Shown piece by piece: positions 1 to 9,235 of a stretch of DNA of 37,623 bases. The notes below the pieces were generated by a model. That model saw only the letters and a list, made by a program, of their open reading frames with translations, was not told the origin of the DNA and searched no databases. Origin of the DNA: Actinomycetes bacterium (GTDB lineage Bacteria; Actinomycetota; Acidimicrobiia; Spongiisociales; SHLN01); the NCBI GenBank assembly GCA_024638625.1, contig JAHEJY010000013.1:1-37623 (forward strand), in the 5' to 3' direction. A program made the translations under genes and the position numbers. Position 1 is the first letter of the stretch, and each line of letters starts with the position of its first letter.

Positions 1-2
1 TG

Positions 3-2012
3 GGTATTGGGCTGAGCCTCCTCTTCGTGGATGGGCCCGCAGGTGCCCACGAGGTGCCGCAAGATCCGACCGACGAGCTCGGCATCCTCACCGGAGCCAA
101 CTATCTCCGCGACCACAGTCTTGGGCCCGACGTGATGGAGGTGTGGATTTGCGAGGTGGCCAACCCCGGAACCAAGCAGAAAGTCGAGTTGACTCCCGAG
201 GTTGTGGCCACGTCGCTCAATACCGAACTGCCGCCCTATTTCAACTGGGTGTCTAACGGCCGGAAGTCGCTCTCGTTTATCCCGGCCGGAGAGGTCACGA
301 TTCCGAATGAAGACGTTGAGGCCTGTTTCAACGCGGTAGTCGCAGTGGCGGCCAACGATGGCATTTCATCGAATGGCGGTGTCATGGTGTTCGATGTCAG
401 AACCGATGACGCCGCCGGTGGCCCGGGGGACGGGCCTTCTTTTCCGGCAAACGGCCGGGTGGCCTTCTACGGGGCCAACCATGTTCGGAACATCAGCAAC
501 CTCGACCGGGCGTTCCTGGCACACGAGATCGGCCACACCATGGAGATGCCGCACTCGTACACCGGACTCACGACGATCGAAGGCCGGGTGTGGGAATACG
601 ATGACGCCATCGAGATCATGTCCGGAGCCGATTCGATGGTGGGCACGATGGCCATCAATCGATATGGAGCCGGATGGATCGACCCATCCCAGGTCGTGGT
701 CTACGACCAGACTGCGATCGAGGTGGGCTTGGGACCCGTGGGCTATGCGGGCCCGCAGTTGATCGTGATACCCGGGCCGGACCCTCACACGTTTGCGGTC
801 CTCGACGTTCGTGTGCTCAAAGATTTCGATGCGGGCTTGCCGGACGAGGGCGTGACAGTACACGTCATGGACGAGCGGGTCGAAGCGTGTTCGACAACCG
901 AGTTCCCACACTGCTTTGGGGCCGAGCGGTTGGTTCGCCCGTTCGAGTCATTTCCCTATAGCACCCAGCACGTCCATGATGTGGGAGAGGGCTTCACGGT
1001 CTACGGCATCGAGGTAGGGGTGACAGACCGTGTCGGAGACGTCTTCACGGTGGCCGTGGGGGATGTGCCGCTCGCATTTCCGAACGGAGCCCGGCTGGAA
1101 TTGAACACACTCACCGAGACCGCCATGACCCTCAGCTGGCCCGCCGCGTTCTCCTCCGAGGACTACGAGGTTTCTGGAGCCGGGACCGAGATCGTCACAG
1201 ACAGTTCCATCACCCTCACAGGGCTCACGCCCGGATCTAGCTACGAGATCAACGTCGTTGCCCGAAAAGAAGCAGAGCGAACCGACCCGCTCACGCTGTC
1301 CGTAAGGACGCTTGCGACAGGTGGTTCTCGGATCGGGCTCCAGAATTCGGGATCCGGCTTCTGGTCTCTGGTGAGAAACGATGCCAGTCTCAACGGCTTC
1401 TACTACGGCAACCCGGGTGACCTGGCGATCGCATGTGACTGGAATGGGGACGGTATCGACACGGTCGGCCTCTATCGACCTACGGACGGATTCTTGTATC
1501 TACGCAATTCGAATACCCAGGGCCCCGGCGACACCGAGATCTTCTACGGAGAACCGTCGGACATTCCCGTGTGCGGTGACTGGAACGGAAACGGCATCGA
1601 GACGATCGGCGTGTATCGGCCCCGCAATTCGACGTTCTACCTTCGGAACTCAAATACACAGGGCTTCGCCGACATCCAGTTCATCTTTGGCAATCCGGGT
1701 GATGCCCCTTTCGCCGGAGACTGGGATGGCGACGGTATCGATACTGTCGGCCTATATCGCCAATCGACGGGATTCGTTTATATCACCGACACCAACGCGT
1801 TCGGTGTCGCCGATTTCGATGCGTTTTACGGCAATCCAGGCGACCGCTTCGTGGTTGGCGACTGGGACGGCAATGGACGCGATTCATTTGGAATCTTCCG
1901 CCCTGGCGACACCACCTTCTACCTCTCGAACACCGTTGGCGACGCTATCGCCGACATCGAAATCACGGCCGGAGACCCCAACACGGTTCCCCTGGCCGGT
2001 CTCTGGGACTGA
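3..2012 (+). CDS. Secreted metzincin-like metalloprotease with FN3 domain and C-terminal calcium-loop repeats (5' partial)
   Basis: The frame is open from the window edge: codons before the GTG at 27 read GIGLSLLFVDGPAGA, which looks like the end of a signal peptide, so the track start is probably not the real one and the 5' end is missing. The catalytic part carries HEIGHTMEMPH, a zinc-binding HExxHxxxxxH motif, followed about 35 residues later by IMSG, a plausible Met-turn. The usual metzincin Gly in the motif is Glu here. A fibronectin type III-like domain follows (about residues 345-430 of the track protein). The C-terminus holds about five ~48-residue repeats of the form GDWDGDGIDTVGLYR...YLRNSNTQG...FYGNPGD. 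A secreted protease that docks through the repeat region is inferred; substrate unknown. The same repeat occurs in two other genes of this window. rnhA starts 9 bp after its stop. Confidence 0.8.
   Translation, partial: GIGLSLLFVDGPAGAHEVPQDPTDELGILTGANYLRDHSLGPDVMEVWICEVANPGTKQKVELTPEVVATSLNTELPPYFNWVSNGRKSLSFIPAGEVTIPNEDVEACFNAVVAVAANDGISSNGGVMVFDVRTDDAAGGPGDGPSFPANGRVAFYGANHVRNISNLDRAFLAHEIGHTMEMPHSYTGLTTIEGRVWEYDDAIEIMSGADSMVGTMAINRYGAGWIDPSQVVVYDQTAIEVGLGPVGYAGPQLIVIPGPDPHTFAVLDVRVLKDFDAGLPDEGVTVHVMDERVEACSTTEFPHCFGAERLVRPFESFPYSTQHVHDVGEGFTVYGIEVGVTDRVGDVFTVAVGDVPLAFPNGARLELNTLTETAMTLSWPAAFSSEDYEVSGAGTEIVTDSSITLTGLTPGSSYEINVVARKEAERTDPLTLSVRTLATGGSRIGLQNSGSGFWSLVRNDASLNGFYYGNPGDLAIACDWNGDGIDTVGLYRPTDGFLYLRNSNTQGPGDTEIFYGEPSDIPVCGDWNGNGIETIGVYRPRNSTFYLRNSNTQGFADIQFIFGNPGDAPFAGDWDGDGIDTVGLYRQSTGFVYITDTNAFGVADFDAFYGNPGDRFVVGDWDGNGRDSFGIFRPGDTTFYLSNTVGDAIADIEITAGDPNTVPLAGLWD
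1396..2009 (+). repeat. Calcium-loop (VCBS/FG-GAP-like) protein repeats, about five copies
   Basis: Tandem ~48-codon units encode GDWNGDGIDTVGLYRP-like loops with D-x-D-x-D/G spacing, separated by aromatic strands ending FYGNPGD. They resemble calcium-binding beta-propeller blades. DNA identity between copies is only moderate, so they are not recent duplications. Confidence 0.7.
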
Positions 2013-2021
2013 GGGGCCGCC

Positions 2022-2456
2022 GTGAGCGGACCGATTACGGGCGTCTTCACCGACGGCGGGTGTGTACCGAATCCAGGACCCGGCGGCTGGGGTGCCGTCT
2101 ATGTCGTTGGCGATCAACTGGTTGAGGAACGGTGGGGAGCTGACGATGACACCACCAACAACCGCATGGAACTGACCGCGCTCATCGAAGGAGCCAACCT
2201 CGTTCCGGAAGGTACGGACATGACGCTCTACTCCGATTCACGGCTGGCCGTGAACACCATCAACCAGTGGGCCGCCGGATGGGAGAGTCGCGGCTGGAAA
2301 CGCAAGACCGGGCCGGTTGAGAACCTCGAGTTGGTGAAGAAGCTGTACTACCTGCTCGCCGATCGCCCCGAGCTCAGGATCGAATGGGTCAAGGCCCATG
2401 CCGGCATCCGGTGGAACGAATATGCAGACGAACTGGCGAATCGCTGGCGCTTCTGA
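2022..2456 (+). CDS. rnhA: Ribonuclease HI
   Basis: This 144-residue protein is a complete RNase HI, which cleaves the RNA strand of RNA-DNA hybrids in the cytoplasm during primer and R-loop removal. The catalytic acidic residues are in place: Asp in FTDGG near residue 10, Glu in TNNRMEL near 50, Asp in YSDSRL near 71 and Asp in EYADELA near 136. The His of the flexible loop is present in VKAHAG. The start is GTG with a purine-rich gagggg a few bases upstream, partly inside the stop region of the protease gene. The stop overlaps the start of the amidase gene (TGATG), so the three genes may be read together, although an RNase H between two secreted proteins has no obvious functional link. Confidence 0.95.
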   Translation: MSGPITGVFTDGGCVPNPGPGGWGAVYVVGDQLVEERWGADDDTTNNRMELTALIEGANLVPEGTDMTLYSDSRLAVNTINQWAAGWESRGWKRKTGPVENLELVKKLYYLLADRPELRIEWVKAHAGIRWNEYADELANRWRF

Positions 2457-4000
2457 TGGGGCGTCGGTTGGGGACGACAATCGTTCTTGTGACCTTGCTG
2501 GTGCAGCTTCTGTCCACGGTCGGGTTGTCGGCTCAGGAAGCGCCGAATCCGGTCGCAGAGGGTGAAGCAACGTCGCAGCAGCCAGACACGCTGGGTTTCG
2601 TCGACGGCGCCACCAGCCAATATCTTCTTCCTACTCCAGACGGAGCGCTGGCATCGCTCTATTTCGGCGTACCAGGAGACGAACCGTTGTTGGGTGACTG
2701 GGATTGTGATGGCGTCGATACCCCTGGTCTGTACCGGGTGAGTGACGGGTTCGTCTATCTCCGTAACGCGAACACGATCGGAACCGCAGATATTCGCTTC
2801 TATATGGGCGAGCATGGAGACCGTCCCCTTGTCGGAGATTTCGACGGCGACGGCTGCGACAGTATCTCAGTACATCGGCCGGCCACCGGCCAGGTGTTCG
2901 TGGCGAATCAGTTGGGAAGCGAGGACCGCGGGGTCCTTCCCGACCTCGAGATGTTCTTCGGAAATCCCGGTGACCGCGCCTTCTCAGGGGACTTCGATGG
3001 CGACGGGACAACCGACATCGGGCTCCATCGGGAGTCTTCCGGTCTTGTGTACATGAGGTTTGACCAAACGACCGGTCCGGCTCAAACCGCCTTCTTCTAT
3101 GGCGAGGCACATGATCGTATCTTTTCTGGCGACTGGGACGGCGACCAATTGGAGACGGTCGGTCTCTATCGAACAGTCGATAGATCCCTGCTTCTCTCGA
3201 ACGCCAACCGGCTTCAGGTCGCCGACGCAACGTATCAGTTCGGCGAAGACGATTGGATTCCTGTTGCCGGGGTTGTGGGTGACCTCGCCGGTCTCGACTT
3301 GATCGGGCCGAAAGACCGGCCAGGCGTAGAGGTCATCGGCAAGGAAGGGTGGCGTTCGGCGCCGACCGGCAGCCTGGAGCCACACGCCATCGAGCAGGTG
3401 ACCATCCACCATTCGGCAAGATCGTTTGACGGCGCAAATGCTGACGCGCCGGCTCGCATCCGTTCCTATCAGCGGTACCACCAGGACCAGGGATGGCCCG
3501 ATATCGCCTATCACTATGTCATCGATCGCAACGGCAATGTCTACGAAGGGAGATCTCCAGAAGGACGCGGTGACACGTTCACCAACTATGACCCGAGCGG
3601 CCATTTCCTGGTCATGGTTGACGGCAACTTCGATGGCCAGGATCCGTCTCCCGCCCAGGTTGAATCACTCGCACGCATGGTGGCCTGGGGTATCGATGAA
3701 TGGGGTATCGATCCCACGGAGGTCGGAGGTCACCGCGACCATGCGAATACCAGCTGTCCCGGCGAGTATCTCTATCAGCTGATGGAGGATGGGACGCTGG
3801 CAGGCAGGGTGTCGGAGCTTCTCCAGGGCGGGGTCGGACTGCAATTGCTCGACGGAGCCGGGTCGGTCGAACGGGTGGAGCAGGTCGAGTCGGGCATCGA
3901 CGCCGATCCCGGTCTGGTCACGCTTCCGGTTGTCCCGAATCTGCCTGCGCCCGAAATCCTTACTCAGCTAGCGATCTGCCCCGGGTGCCCGGCCGGCTAA
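2456..4000 (+). CDS. Secreted PGRP/N-acetylmuramoyl-L-alanine amidase with N-terminal calcium-loop repeats
   Basis: I move the start from the track position 2384 to ATG 2456, because a clear signal peptide follows it ([20 protein letters not shown], cleavage near LSAQEA) and the ATG overlaps the rnhA stop. The mature protein begins with about five calcium-loop repeats ([15 protein letters not shown] type, about residues 65-280) and ends with a PGRP/amidase_2 domain (about 290-450). Zinc ligands are visible as the His in TIHHSA, the His of [13 protein letters not shown] and its Cys; the Tyr of IAYHYVID is also kept. This pattern predicts an active zinc amidase that cuts the MurNAc-L-Ala bond of peptidoglycan outside the cell. 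The tail ends in CPGCPAG. The last 33 bp overlap hisIE tail to tail. Cell-wall turnover or attack on neighbours are both possible. Confidence 0.88.
   Translation: MGRRLGTTIVLVTLLVQLLSTVGLSAQEAPNPVAEGEATSQQPDTLGFVDGATSQYLLPTPDGALASLYFGVPGDEPLLGDWDCDGVDTPGLYRVSDGFVYLRNANTIGTADIRFYMGEHGDRPLVGDFDGDGCDSISVHRPATGQVFVANQLGSEDRGVLPDLEMFFGNPGDRAFSGDFDGDGTTDIGLHRESSGLVYMRFDQTTGPAQTAFFYGEAHDRIFSGDWDGDQLETVGLYRTVDRSLLLSNANRLQVADATYQFGEDDWIPVAGVVGDLAGLDLIGPKDRPGVEVIGKEGWRSAPTGSLEPHAIEQVTIHHSARSFDGANADAPARIRSYQRYHQDQGWPDIAYHYVIDRNGNVYEGRSPEGRGDTFTNYDPSGHFLVMVDGNFDGQDPSPAQVESLARMVAWGIDEWGIDPTEVGGHRDHANTSCPGEYLYQLMEDGTLAGRVSELLQGGVGLQLLDGAGSVERVEQVESGIDADPGLVTLPVVPNLPAPEILTQLAICPGCPAG
2656..3290 (+). repeat. 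Calcium-loop protein repeats in the amidase, about five copies
   Basis: Same repeat family as in the protease at the window start ([31 protein letters not shown]). Here the repeats precede the enzyme domain rather than follow it. Confidence 0.7.
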
Positions 4001-4648
4001 CTCATCCAACACGAACTGTGGGCTGATTCCTCGCTCAGCCAACAGCACCAGCAGGTGATACACGACATCGGCCGCTTCGGAGGCGACCCGATCACGGCTT
4101 TCTTTTCCGACCGCGTGATTCTTTGCCGCCAACACGACCTCGGTCGCTTCCTCGAGGACCTTGCGGGCCGTGGCGTCGACGCCTCCGGCGATCAGTTCCG
4201 CAGTGTATGAACCTTCCGGCAACCGGTCGGCCCGGTCGGCGATCGTCGCCCACAGCGACTCGAGATCAAAGAAACCCTGCAAGCCGCCGGCCGCAGGCGG
4301 TCTTGTTCCATGATCCGCGTCGGCATCGTCGAGCTGGTGCCGGCTCGCGTCGAAACAGGCGGAAGCTCCGGTGTGACAGGCCGGTCCGGCGGGTTCGACG
4401 GTCAGCAAGACTGCATCGGAATCGCAGTCGAGCGCGATATCGATCACGGACAGCACGTTGCCGCTGGTTGCGCCTTTCTTCCATAGCTCCTGGCGCGACC
4501 GGCTCCAGAAGTGCGCGAAACCGGTTTCGCGGGTTCTGCGGTAAGCGTCCTCATTCATGTATGCCAGCATCAGGACAGCTCCGGTTCGGGCGTCCTGGGC
4601 AATGGCCGGCACGAGCCCGTCACCGGCGAAGTCCGGGGTTCCCGTCAC
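3968..4648 (-). CDS. hisI: Bifunctional phosphoribosyl-AMP cyclohydrolase / phosphoribosyl-ATP pyrophosphatase
   Basis: HisIE performs steps 2 and 3 of histidine synthesis: pyrophosphate removal from phosphoribosyl-ATP and ring opening of phosphoribosyl-AMP. The N-terminal cyclohydrolase (about residues 10-115) shows [17 protein letters not shown] and the metal-binding DCDSDAVLL...GPACHTG. The C-terminal pyrophosphatase (about 125-215) shows [12 protein letters not shown] and [14 protein letters not shown]. Many Actinomycetota carry these as separate hisI and hisE genes, so the fusion is worth noting. The start is GTG, overlapping the hisF stop by 4 nt (GTGA), which indicates translational coupling. 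It is the last gene of the minus-strand operon and its 3' end overlaps the amidase gene by 33 bp. Confidence 0.95.
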   Translation of the reverse strand: MTGTPDFAGDGLVPAIAQDARTGAVLMLAYMNEDAYRRTRETGFAHFWSRSRQELWKKGATSGNVLSVIDIALDCDSDAVLLTVEPAGPACHTGASACFDASRHQLDDADADHGTRPPAAGGLQGFFDLESLWATIADRADRLPEGSYTAELIAGGVDATARKVLEEATEVVLAAKNHAVGKESRDRVASEAADVVYHLLVLLAERGISPQFVLDELAGRAPGADR

Positions 4649-5397
4649 CGGACCGGGATCCCCGCATCCGCCATGGCGCCTTTCAGCTCCCCGACGGAGA
4701 TTTCCTGCCGGTGAAAGATCGACGCTGCCAGAACCGCATCGGCAACACCCGGCGCCAGCGCTTCGAGGCAGTGTTCGATGCTGCCTGCTCCCCCCGAGGC
4801 GATCACCGGAACCGTGGTTGCGCGGGTAACTGCCTCGAGGAGGGGGATATCGAATCCCGATTTCGTCCCGTCTCTATCCATGGATGTCAGGAGGATTTCA
4901 CCTGCGCCGCGGCCAGTGGCCTCCACGGCCCATGTAACTGCGTCGAGGTCCATTGGCTCGCGACCCCCGTTGACGACGACCTGCCAATTGCCGTTCTCGC
5001 GTCGGGCGTCGATCGCGATGACAACACACTGGCTGCCAAAAGCCAGCGCGCATTCGGAAACGAGGTTCCGATTGCGAACGGCTGCCGTGTTCACAGATAC
5101 TTTGTCGGCGCCTGCCCTGAGAACCGCCCGCATATCTTCAACCGACCGAACGCCGCCTCCGACGGTGAGCGGTATGAAGACGTTCTCGGCCGTCCGCCGA
5201 ACCACATCGAGCATGGTCTCCCGGTTCCGGTGGGAAGCCGTGATGTCGAGAAAGACGATCTCGTCTGCTCCTTCGGCTGCGTACCGTTCGGCGAGTTCCA
5301 CCGGATCGCCCTCGTCTGTGAGGTTGACGAAGTTGACACCCTTCACGACCCGGCCGTCCGCCACATCGAGGCAGGGGATGACTCGTTTACGAAGCAA
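4645..5397 (-). CDS. hisF: Imidazole glycerol phosphate synthase, cyclase subunit
   Basis: HisF is the (beta-alpha)8-barrel cyclase half of imidazole glycerol phosphate synthase. It uses ammonia passed from HisH to turn PRFAR into IGP and AICAR. The 250-residue length is normal, and both catalytic aspartates are present ([14 protein letters not shown] near residue 11 and [10 protein letters not shown] near 130), as are phosphate-binding loops TVGGGVRS and IASGGAGS. The start is a TTG, chosen because the usual N-terminus [12 protein letters not shown] begins there and a strong aggagg lies 6 nt upstream. It overlaps hisH by 11 bp and hisIE by 4 bp. Confidence 0.96.
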   Translation of the reverse strand: MLRKRVIPCLDVADGRVVKGVNFVNLTDEGDPVELAERYAAEGADEIVFLDITASHRNRETMLDVVRRTAENVFIPLTVGGGVRSVEDMRAVLRAGADKVSVNTAAVRNRNLVSECALAFGSQCVVIAIDARRENGNWQVVVNGGREPMDLDAVTWAVEATGRGAGEILLTSMDRDGTKSGFDIPLLEAVTRATTVPVIASGGAGSIEHCLEALAPGVADAVLAASIFHRQEISVGELKGAMADAGIPVR

Positions 5398-6007
5398 CCG
5401 TGGCCTCCTGCCGACATGACTCGACGAAATTGGTCATGAGGCGTCGTCCGGCGTCTCCGGATCGCTCGGGGTGAAACTGGACTCCAACCCGGTTGCCAGA
5501 GCGAACCATGGCCACGACGCTCTGGTGATAATCGGTCGTTGCGACGACCATGGAGCCATCGTCGGGTATCGGCGCATAGGAATGCACGAAATAGAACGTG
5601 GTGGACGGACCGGTCCCATCCAGCAGCGGTTCGGGAGCGTGGACGACGAGATCGTTCCACCCCATGTGGGGGAGCCGGGGTGCGGTCAAGCGCTCTACTG
5701 TCCCGCCAAGGAGTCCCAGGCACGGCGTGTCGTCCTCGATCGATTGATCGAACATGAGCTGAAACCCGACACAGATGCCGAGCAGGGGTCCTCGCCACTC
5801 CTTGATAATCGATACGAGCCCATGCCCGGTGAGCCGATCCATGGCGGGACCGGTGGCGCCGACGCCGGGCAGGACGAGCCCGGCGGCTTCGGTGACCTGA
5901 TCGGCGTTCTCGATGATGCGCGGTTCGGCACCGGCTGCGGCGAGTGCACGTGTGATCGATACCAGGTTGCCGGCACCGTGGTCGATCACCAAAATCGGAA
6001 GCGTCAT
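5387..6007 (-). CDS. hisH: Imidazole glycerol phosphate synthase, glutamine amidotransferase subunit
   Basis: HisH is a class I glutaminase that supplies ammonia to HisF. The nucleophile Cys is in [10 protein letters not shown] (near residue 80), and the His-Glu pair is in QFHPERSG near residue 183. The N-terminal [12 protein letters not shown] and the oxyanion-strand region PGVGA are typical. The length of 206 residues is normal for the family. The ATG overlaps the hisB stop (ATGA) and the 3' end overlaps the start of hisF, so the two subunits are made from adjacent coupled reading frames. Confidence 0.96.
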   Translation of the reverse strand: MTLPILVIDHGAGNLVSITRALAAAGAEPRIIENADQVTEAAGLVLPGVGATGPAMDRLTGHGLVSIIKEWRGPLLGICVGFQLMFDQSIEDDTPCLGLLGGTVERLTAPRLPHMGWNDLVVHAPEPLLDGTGPSTTFYFVHSYAPIPDDGSMVVATTDYHQSVVAMVRSGNRVGVQFHPERSGDAGRRLMTNFVESCRQEATVAS

Positions 6008-6585
6008 GTGGCTCCCTTGGTAGAAGCAACGCCGTCGCGTCGATCATCGAGCTCGACTGCGGCCCGCAGGGCGCGGGCAACTGCCTTGATTGCGGCCTCG
6101 GCGATGTGGTGGCTATTTGCACCCGACGCTGTGAGGTGCAGCGTGGTTCCGGAGGTCCGGGCGAAGGCTTCGAGGGCGTGAGCGAAGTTCTCGGTTGTGA
6201 AGTTCCCGATCGATGGATTCGTGAACGCCACGTCGATGACCGCGTAGGGACGGCCACCGACGTCTACCGAGGCAGTCGCCAGCGCCTCGTCCATGGGGAT
6301 GGCGGCGCTGCCGAACCGGTGAATGCCGGCTCGCTCACCGATGGCCTCTGCGAAAGCAGCCCCGAGCATCAGGGCCGTGTCTTCGACGGTGTGATGGTCG
6401 TCGATGTCGAGATCCCCTTCGACCGCTACCGTCAGATCGAAGAGCCCATGATGAGCAAACGACGTCAAGAGGTGGTCGAAGAAGCCCACTCCGGTGGAGA
6501 TATCGGACCGGCCGGTGCCATCCAGAGCCAGAGAAATCTGGACTTTGGTTTCACTGGTCGAGCGGTGGACGTCAGCTGATCTCAT
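6004..6585 (-). CDS. hisB: Imidazoleglycerol-phosphate dehydratase
   Basis: This is the monofunctional dehydratase that converts IGP to imidazole-acetol phosphate. The track ORF starts at 6831, inside hisD. I place the start at ATG 6585, because MRSADVHRSTSET is the normal HisB N-terminus and an aggaga lies just upstream. The 193 residues include the manganese-binding His clusters FFDHLLTSFAHHG, DDHHTVEDT and SHHIAEAAIKA, plus Glu of the second half (FAHALEAFA region). There is no fused histidinol phosphatase. The gene overlaps hisD by 14 bp and hisH by 4 bp. Confidence 0.96.
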   Translation of the reverse strand: MRSADVHRSTSETKVQISLALDGTGRSDISTGVGFFDHLLTSFAHHGLFDLTVAVEGDLDIDDHHTVEDTALMLGAAFAEAIGERAGIHRFGSAAIPMDEALATASVDVGGRPYAVIDVAFTNPSIGNFTTENFAHALEAFARTSGTTLHLTASGANSHHIAEAAIKAVARALRAAVELDDRRDGVASTKGAT

Positions 6586-7897
6586 GGGCTTCTCCTGGTT
6601 GTGGCGATTGTGTTGGGGATTCGTCGAAACGGATCGTGGCCGCGAGAAGATGAGCGTCGAGACCCTCCGTCTGCGCCAATGAGCTGATGGTCGGAAGAAG
6701 GTGCCGGAGGCCGATATCGGTGAGGTGCTGCTCCTGTCGCCATGAGCCGAAATCGCTCGTGGCGAGCGGTCCTGATGACCGTGCCAGGCCCCCGGTTGGG
6801 AGAACGTGGTTGGTACCGGTGGCGTAGTCACCTGCCGATTCCGGAGACCAGTGGCCGACGAACACCGAGCCTGCGGCGGTCACCCGATCCGCCAGGGCTT
6901 GGGCGTCGCTGGTCAGGATCGAGAGATGTTCGGGGGCGTAGGCGTTGGCGAATTCGATGCCTTCGTCCCAATCATCTACCAGCACAAACAACCCGTGGTT
7001 TCCGAGAGACATCTCCAATATGTCGCGTCGGCCCAGGTTGGCCAGGATCGAATCGAGAGAGCCGGCCACGTTGTCGATGACCGCCTCAGAGTCGGTTACG
7101 AGCACCACGGGTGAATCCGGACCGTGCTCGGCTTGGCAGGCCATATCTGCCGCAACCACCATGGGGTTAGCCCCGCTATCCACCAACAGCAGGCTCTCCG
7201 ATGGCCCAGCGGGCAGATCGATGTCGCAGTCTCCGAATACAGCCAACTTGGCGGCAGTAACCCAGGCGTTGCCCGGACCGACGATCTTGTCGACCCGCTC
7301 AATCGTTTCGGTCCCGTACGCAAATGCCCCGATTGCTTGTGCTCCGCCCATCGCGTACACCTCGGCTACGCCGGAGACGTGGGCGGCGGCCAAAAGGGGC
7401 ATCGGGACACGACCGTCCGGGCCGGCAGGTGTGGCGATGGCGATGCCATCGACGCCGGCGACATCTGCAGGAATAGCGATCATCAAGAGCGAGGATGGGT
7501 AGGCAGCCAGACCCCCCGGCACATAGCCACCCACGCGTCGCAAAGGATTCCAACGCCTCCGGATCGTGACGCCCGGGCTTGGCTCGAGCGTCTGATCAGA
7601 TGGCAGCTGGGCAGCGTGAACCGTCCGGATGGCTGATGCGGCATGCTCGAGTGCGGTGCGAAGCTCGGCCGGGCACGATTGCCAGGCGGACACGATATCG
7701 GCGGGATCAACCCGGTGGCAACCGCCCCCGTACGTGTCGGCTGCACGTGCCAGAGCACGATCGCCGCCGCTGCGTATCGTCTCGACGATGTGTCGTGCCG
7801 AGGCGCGAATTGCCTCGTCGGGAACCGCTGATCGGTGGAGCAGGGATTTGCGAGATGCGGCGTCGAGCTCGCCCAGGCGAATCGATCGAATCTTCAT
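6572..7897 (-). CDS. hisD: Histidinol dehydrogenase
   Basis: HisD carries out the last two oxidations, L-histidinol to histidine, with NAD and zinc. The 441-residue protein has all landmark segments: RVGGYVPGG, DLPAGPSESLLL, the zinc ligands in QAEHGPDSP, the catalytic Glu-His pair in NAYAPEHLSI, and SAGDYATGTNHVLPT. The ATG overlaps the hisG stop (ATGA). In many actinobacteria hisC lies between hisD and hisB; here hisB overlaps hisD directly, leaving no room for it. Confidence 0.97.
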   Translation of the reverse strand: MKIRSIRLGELDAASRKSLLHRSAVPDEAIRASARHIVETIRSGGDRALARAADTYGGGCHRVDPADIVSAWQSCPAELRTALEHAASAIRTVHAAQLPSDQTLEPSPGVTIRRRWNPLRRVGGYVPGGLAAYPSSLLMIAIPADVAGVDGIAIATPAGPDGRVPMPLLAAAHVSGVAEVYAMGGAQAIGAFAYGTETIERVDKIVGPGNAWVTAAKLAVFGDCDIDLPAGPSESLLLVDSGANPMVVAADMACQAEHGPDSPVVLVTDSEAVIDNVAGSLDSILANLGRRDILEMSLGNHGLFVLVDDWDEGIEFANAYAPEHLSILTSDAQALADRVTAAGSVFVGHWSPESAGDYATGTNHVLPTGGLARSSGPLATSDFGSWRQEQHLTDIGLRHLLPTISSLAQTEGLDAHLLAATIRFDESPTQSPQPGEAHEIS

Positions 7898-8763
7898 GGG
7901 ATGAGTTGACCGATAGGAACTACGAGAAGGCCGGTCGCCCCGGCCTGTTTCAGCCTGGGGAGCAACTCCCAGGCAATGTCGCGATCAATGACGGTATGCA
8001 CAGCCACGTGGGTGCCATCGGCGAGTGGAATGATGGTGGGGGAGTCGAGGCTCGGGAGCAGTCCGAGGATTTCGTCCTGGTTGTCCAGCGGTGCGTTCAT
8101 GAGGAGGTAGCGCTTGGTGCGCCCGGCTATGACAGCCTGGAGCATGGTGGCAACCTGATCCACGGCCGCGGCCTTGGCGGGGCTATACGGGGCCCGTTGG
8201 GCCGGCGCAACCAACACCGCCTGTGAGTCCATGATGTTCATCACCGGTCTGAGGCTGTTGACGAGCAACGTGCTGCCTGACGAGACGAGATCGACGATGG
8301 CGTCTGCGATTCCCAGCTTCGGGGCAACCTCTACCGAACCCTTCAAAGGGACCAGGTCGACTTTGATGTTGTGCGAGTCGAAATAGGCGGCTGCGATTCG
8401 CTGGTGTGACGTTGCCACTCTGACCCCATCGAAATCTTCGGGTCGGGCGATCCCGGATGCCTTTGGAACTGCGGCGACCAGCGAACACCGGCCCATCTCG
8501 AGTTCAACCAACGTCTCGAATTCGGCGTTGAAATTCGCCAGCAGGTCTTGTCCGGTGATCCCGAGATCGGCGACGCCATCGACGAGCAACTCGGCAATGT
8601 CGTCTGTACGCACGAAAAGGAGTTCGATCGAAGCGTTCCAAACCCGCACACTCAGCGCTCGCTCCGTCTTTTCGAACATCAAACCGGCATCGCGTAACAA
8701 CGCCACCGCCGGATCTTTCAACCGGCCTTTGTTGGGCACGGCAATGCGAAGAAGCTCGGTCAT
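7894..8763 (-). CDS. hisG: ATP phosphoribosyltransferase, long form
   Basis: HisG catalyses the first and controlled step, joining ATP and PRPP. The start is set at ATG 8763 rather than the track 8826, because MTELLRIAVPNKGRL is the family N-terminus and it overlaps the regulator stop by 4 nt. The PRPP loop is in VDLVSSGSTLLVN and the substrate region in GVADLGITGQDLL. At about 289 residues it is the long form, with a C-terminal ACT-like region (about residues 215-289, THVAVHTVIDRDIAWELLPRLKQAGATG), which in this family gives feedback inhibition by histidine. No HisZ partner is needed by this type. Confidence 0.95.
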   Translation of the reverse strand: MTELLRIAVPNKGRLKDPAVALLRDAGLMFEKTERALSVRVWNASIELLFVRTDDIAELLVDGVADLGITGQDLLANFNAEFETLVELEMGRCSLVAAVPKASGIARPEDFDGVRVATSHQRIAAAYFDSHNIKVDLVPLKGSVEVAPKLGIADAIVDLVSSGSTLLVNSLRPVMNIMDSQAVLVAPAQRAPYSPAKAAAVDQVATMLQAVIAGRTKRYLLMNAPLDNQDEILGLLPSLDSPTIIPLADGTHVAVHTVIDRDIAWELLPRLKQAGATGLLVVPIGQLIP

Positions 8764-9068
8764 GTCCGGGGTTCGCCGAATCGTTCGAGCATTGATCGAT
8801 AACCCCCGGTGCCGTGGTTGAGCCATTGGGCGATACGGGTTACGGTCGCGGTCGATGCGCCCGTTTCCTCAGATATCGCTCGATACGAGCCGCCTTCGTC
8901 CAAGAGGCGGGCGATGGCCCATCGTTTGGACATTTCGGTCAATTCTCGCCTTGTGCAGAGATCCCGGAGAAAGTGGGCGGCCTCCTGCGGAGTCTCGAGG
9001 AGCACAACTGCCTCCAATAAGGCTTTGGTGTCCGGGTCGACCCAGTCGTCGTTGGTAGCGAATGTCAT
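8760..9068 (-). CDS. TrpR-family (YerC/HisR-like) transcriptional regulator
   Basis: This roughly 102-residue protein belongs to the Trp repressor-like family. It has a helical core with LRDLCTRRELTEMSKRW and a helix-turn-helix GGSYRAISEETGASTATVTRI near the C-terminus. I take ATG 9068 as the start, since an aggaaa lies upstream and the longer track N-terminus contains the operator-like repeats. It is the first gene of the his operon and overlaps hisG by 4 nt. Comparative-genomic work, as I recall it, proposes that YerC/HisR proteins repress histidine genes. Its place here and the tandem repeat in front of it support that role; the effector (probably histidine) is inferred. Confidence 0.88.
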   Translation of the reverse strand: MTFATNDDWVDPDTKALLEAVVLLETPQEAAHFLRDLCTRRELTEMSKRWAIARLLDEGGSYRAISEETGASTATVTRIAQWLNHGTGGYRSMLERFGEPRT

Positions 9069-9148
9069 GTAGCGAGTTTCCTGTGTAGCCGAGGGCGCTG
9101 TATCGAAAAGAAGCCGTATTCGAGAGACCGGGGCAGGCTCTCCAACAG

Positions 9149-9184
9149 CAGCATGTACTGTTTTACCAGCATGTATTGTTTTAG
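9149..9184. promoter_or_regulatory. Tandem 18-bp repeat, likely operator of the divergent his genes
   Basis: Two adjacent copies, CAGCATGTACTGTTTTAC and CAGCATGTATTGTTTTAG, match at 16 of 18 positions and lie head to tail. They sit between the divergent hisA and the regulator-hisG operon. A 5-bp inverted repeat GGTAG-caca-CTACC follows at 9188-9201. The spacing places two regulator dimers on successive helical faces. Binding by the TrpR-family protein is inferred from position. Confidence 0.7.
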
Positions 9185-9235
9185 CAGGGTAGCACACTAC
9201 CACATTACAACAGGAAGCGACCGTAAGGTACCGAA

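Noticed and set aside
4123-5439. A 438-aa plus-strand ORF
   Set aside because: It runs antisense through hisIE and hisF, which have intact catalytic motifs, and its translation is Arg/Pro-rich noise.
6586-6831. An N-terminal extension of hisB in the track
   Set aside because: It overlaps hisD, is Arg/Ser/Pro-rich, and the family start with a ribosome site is at 6585.
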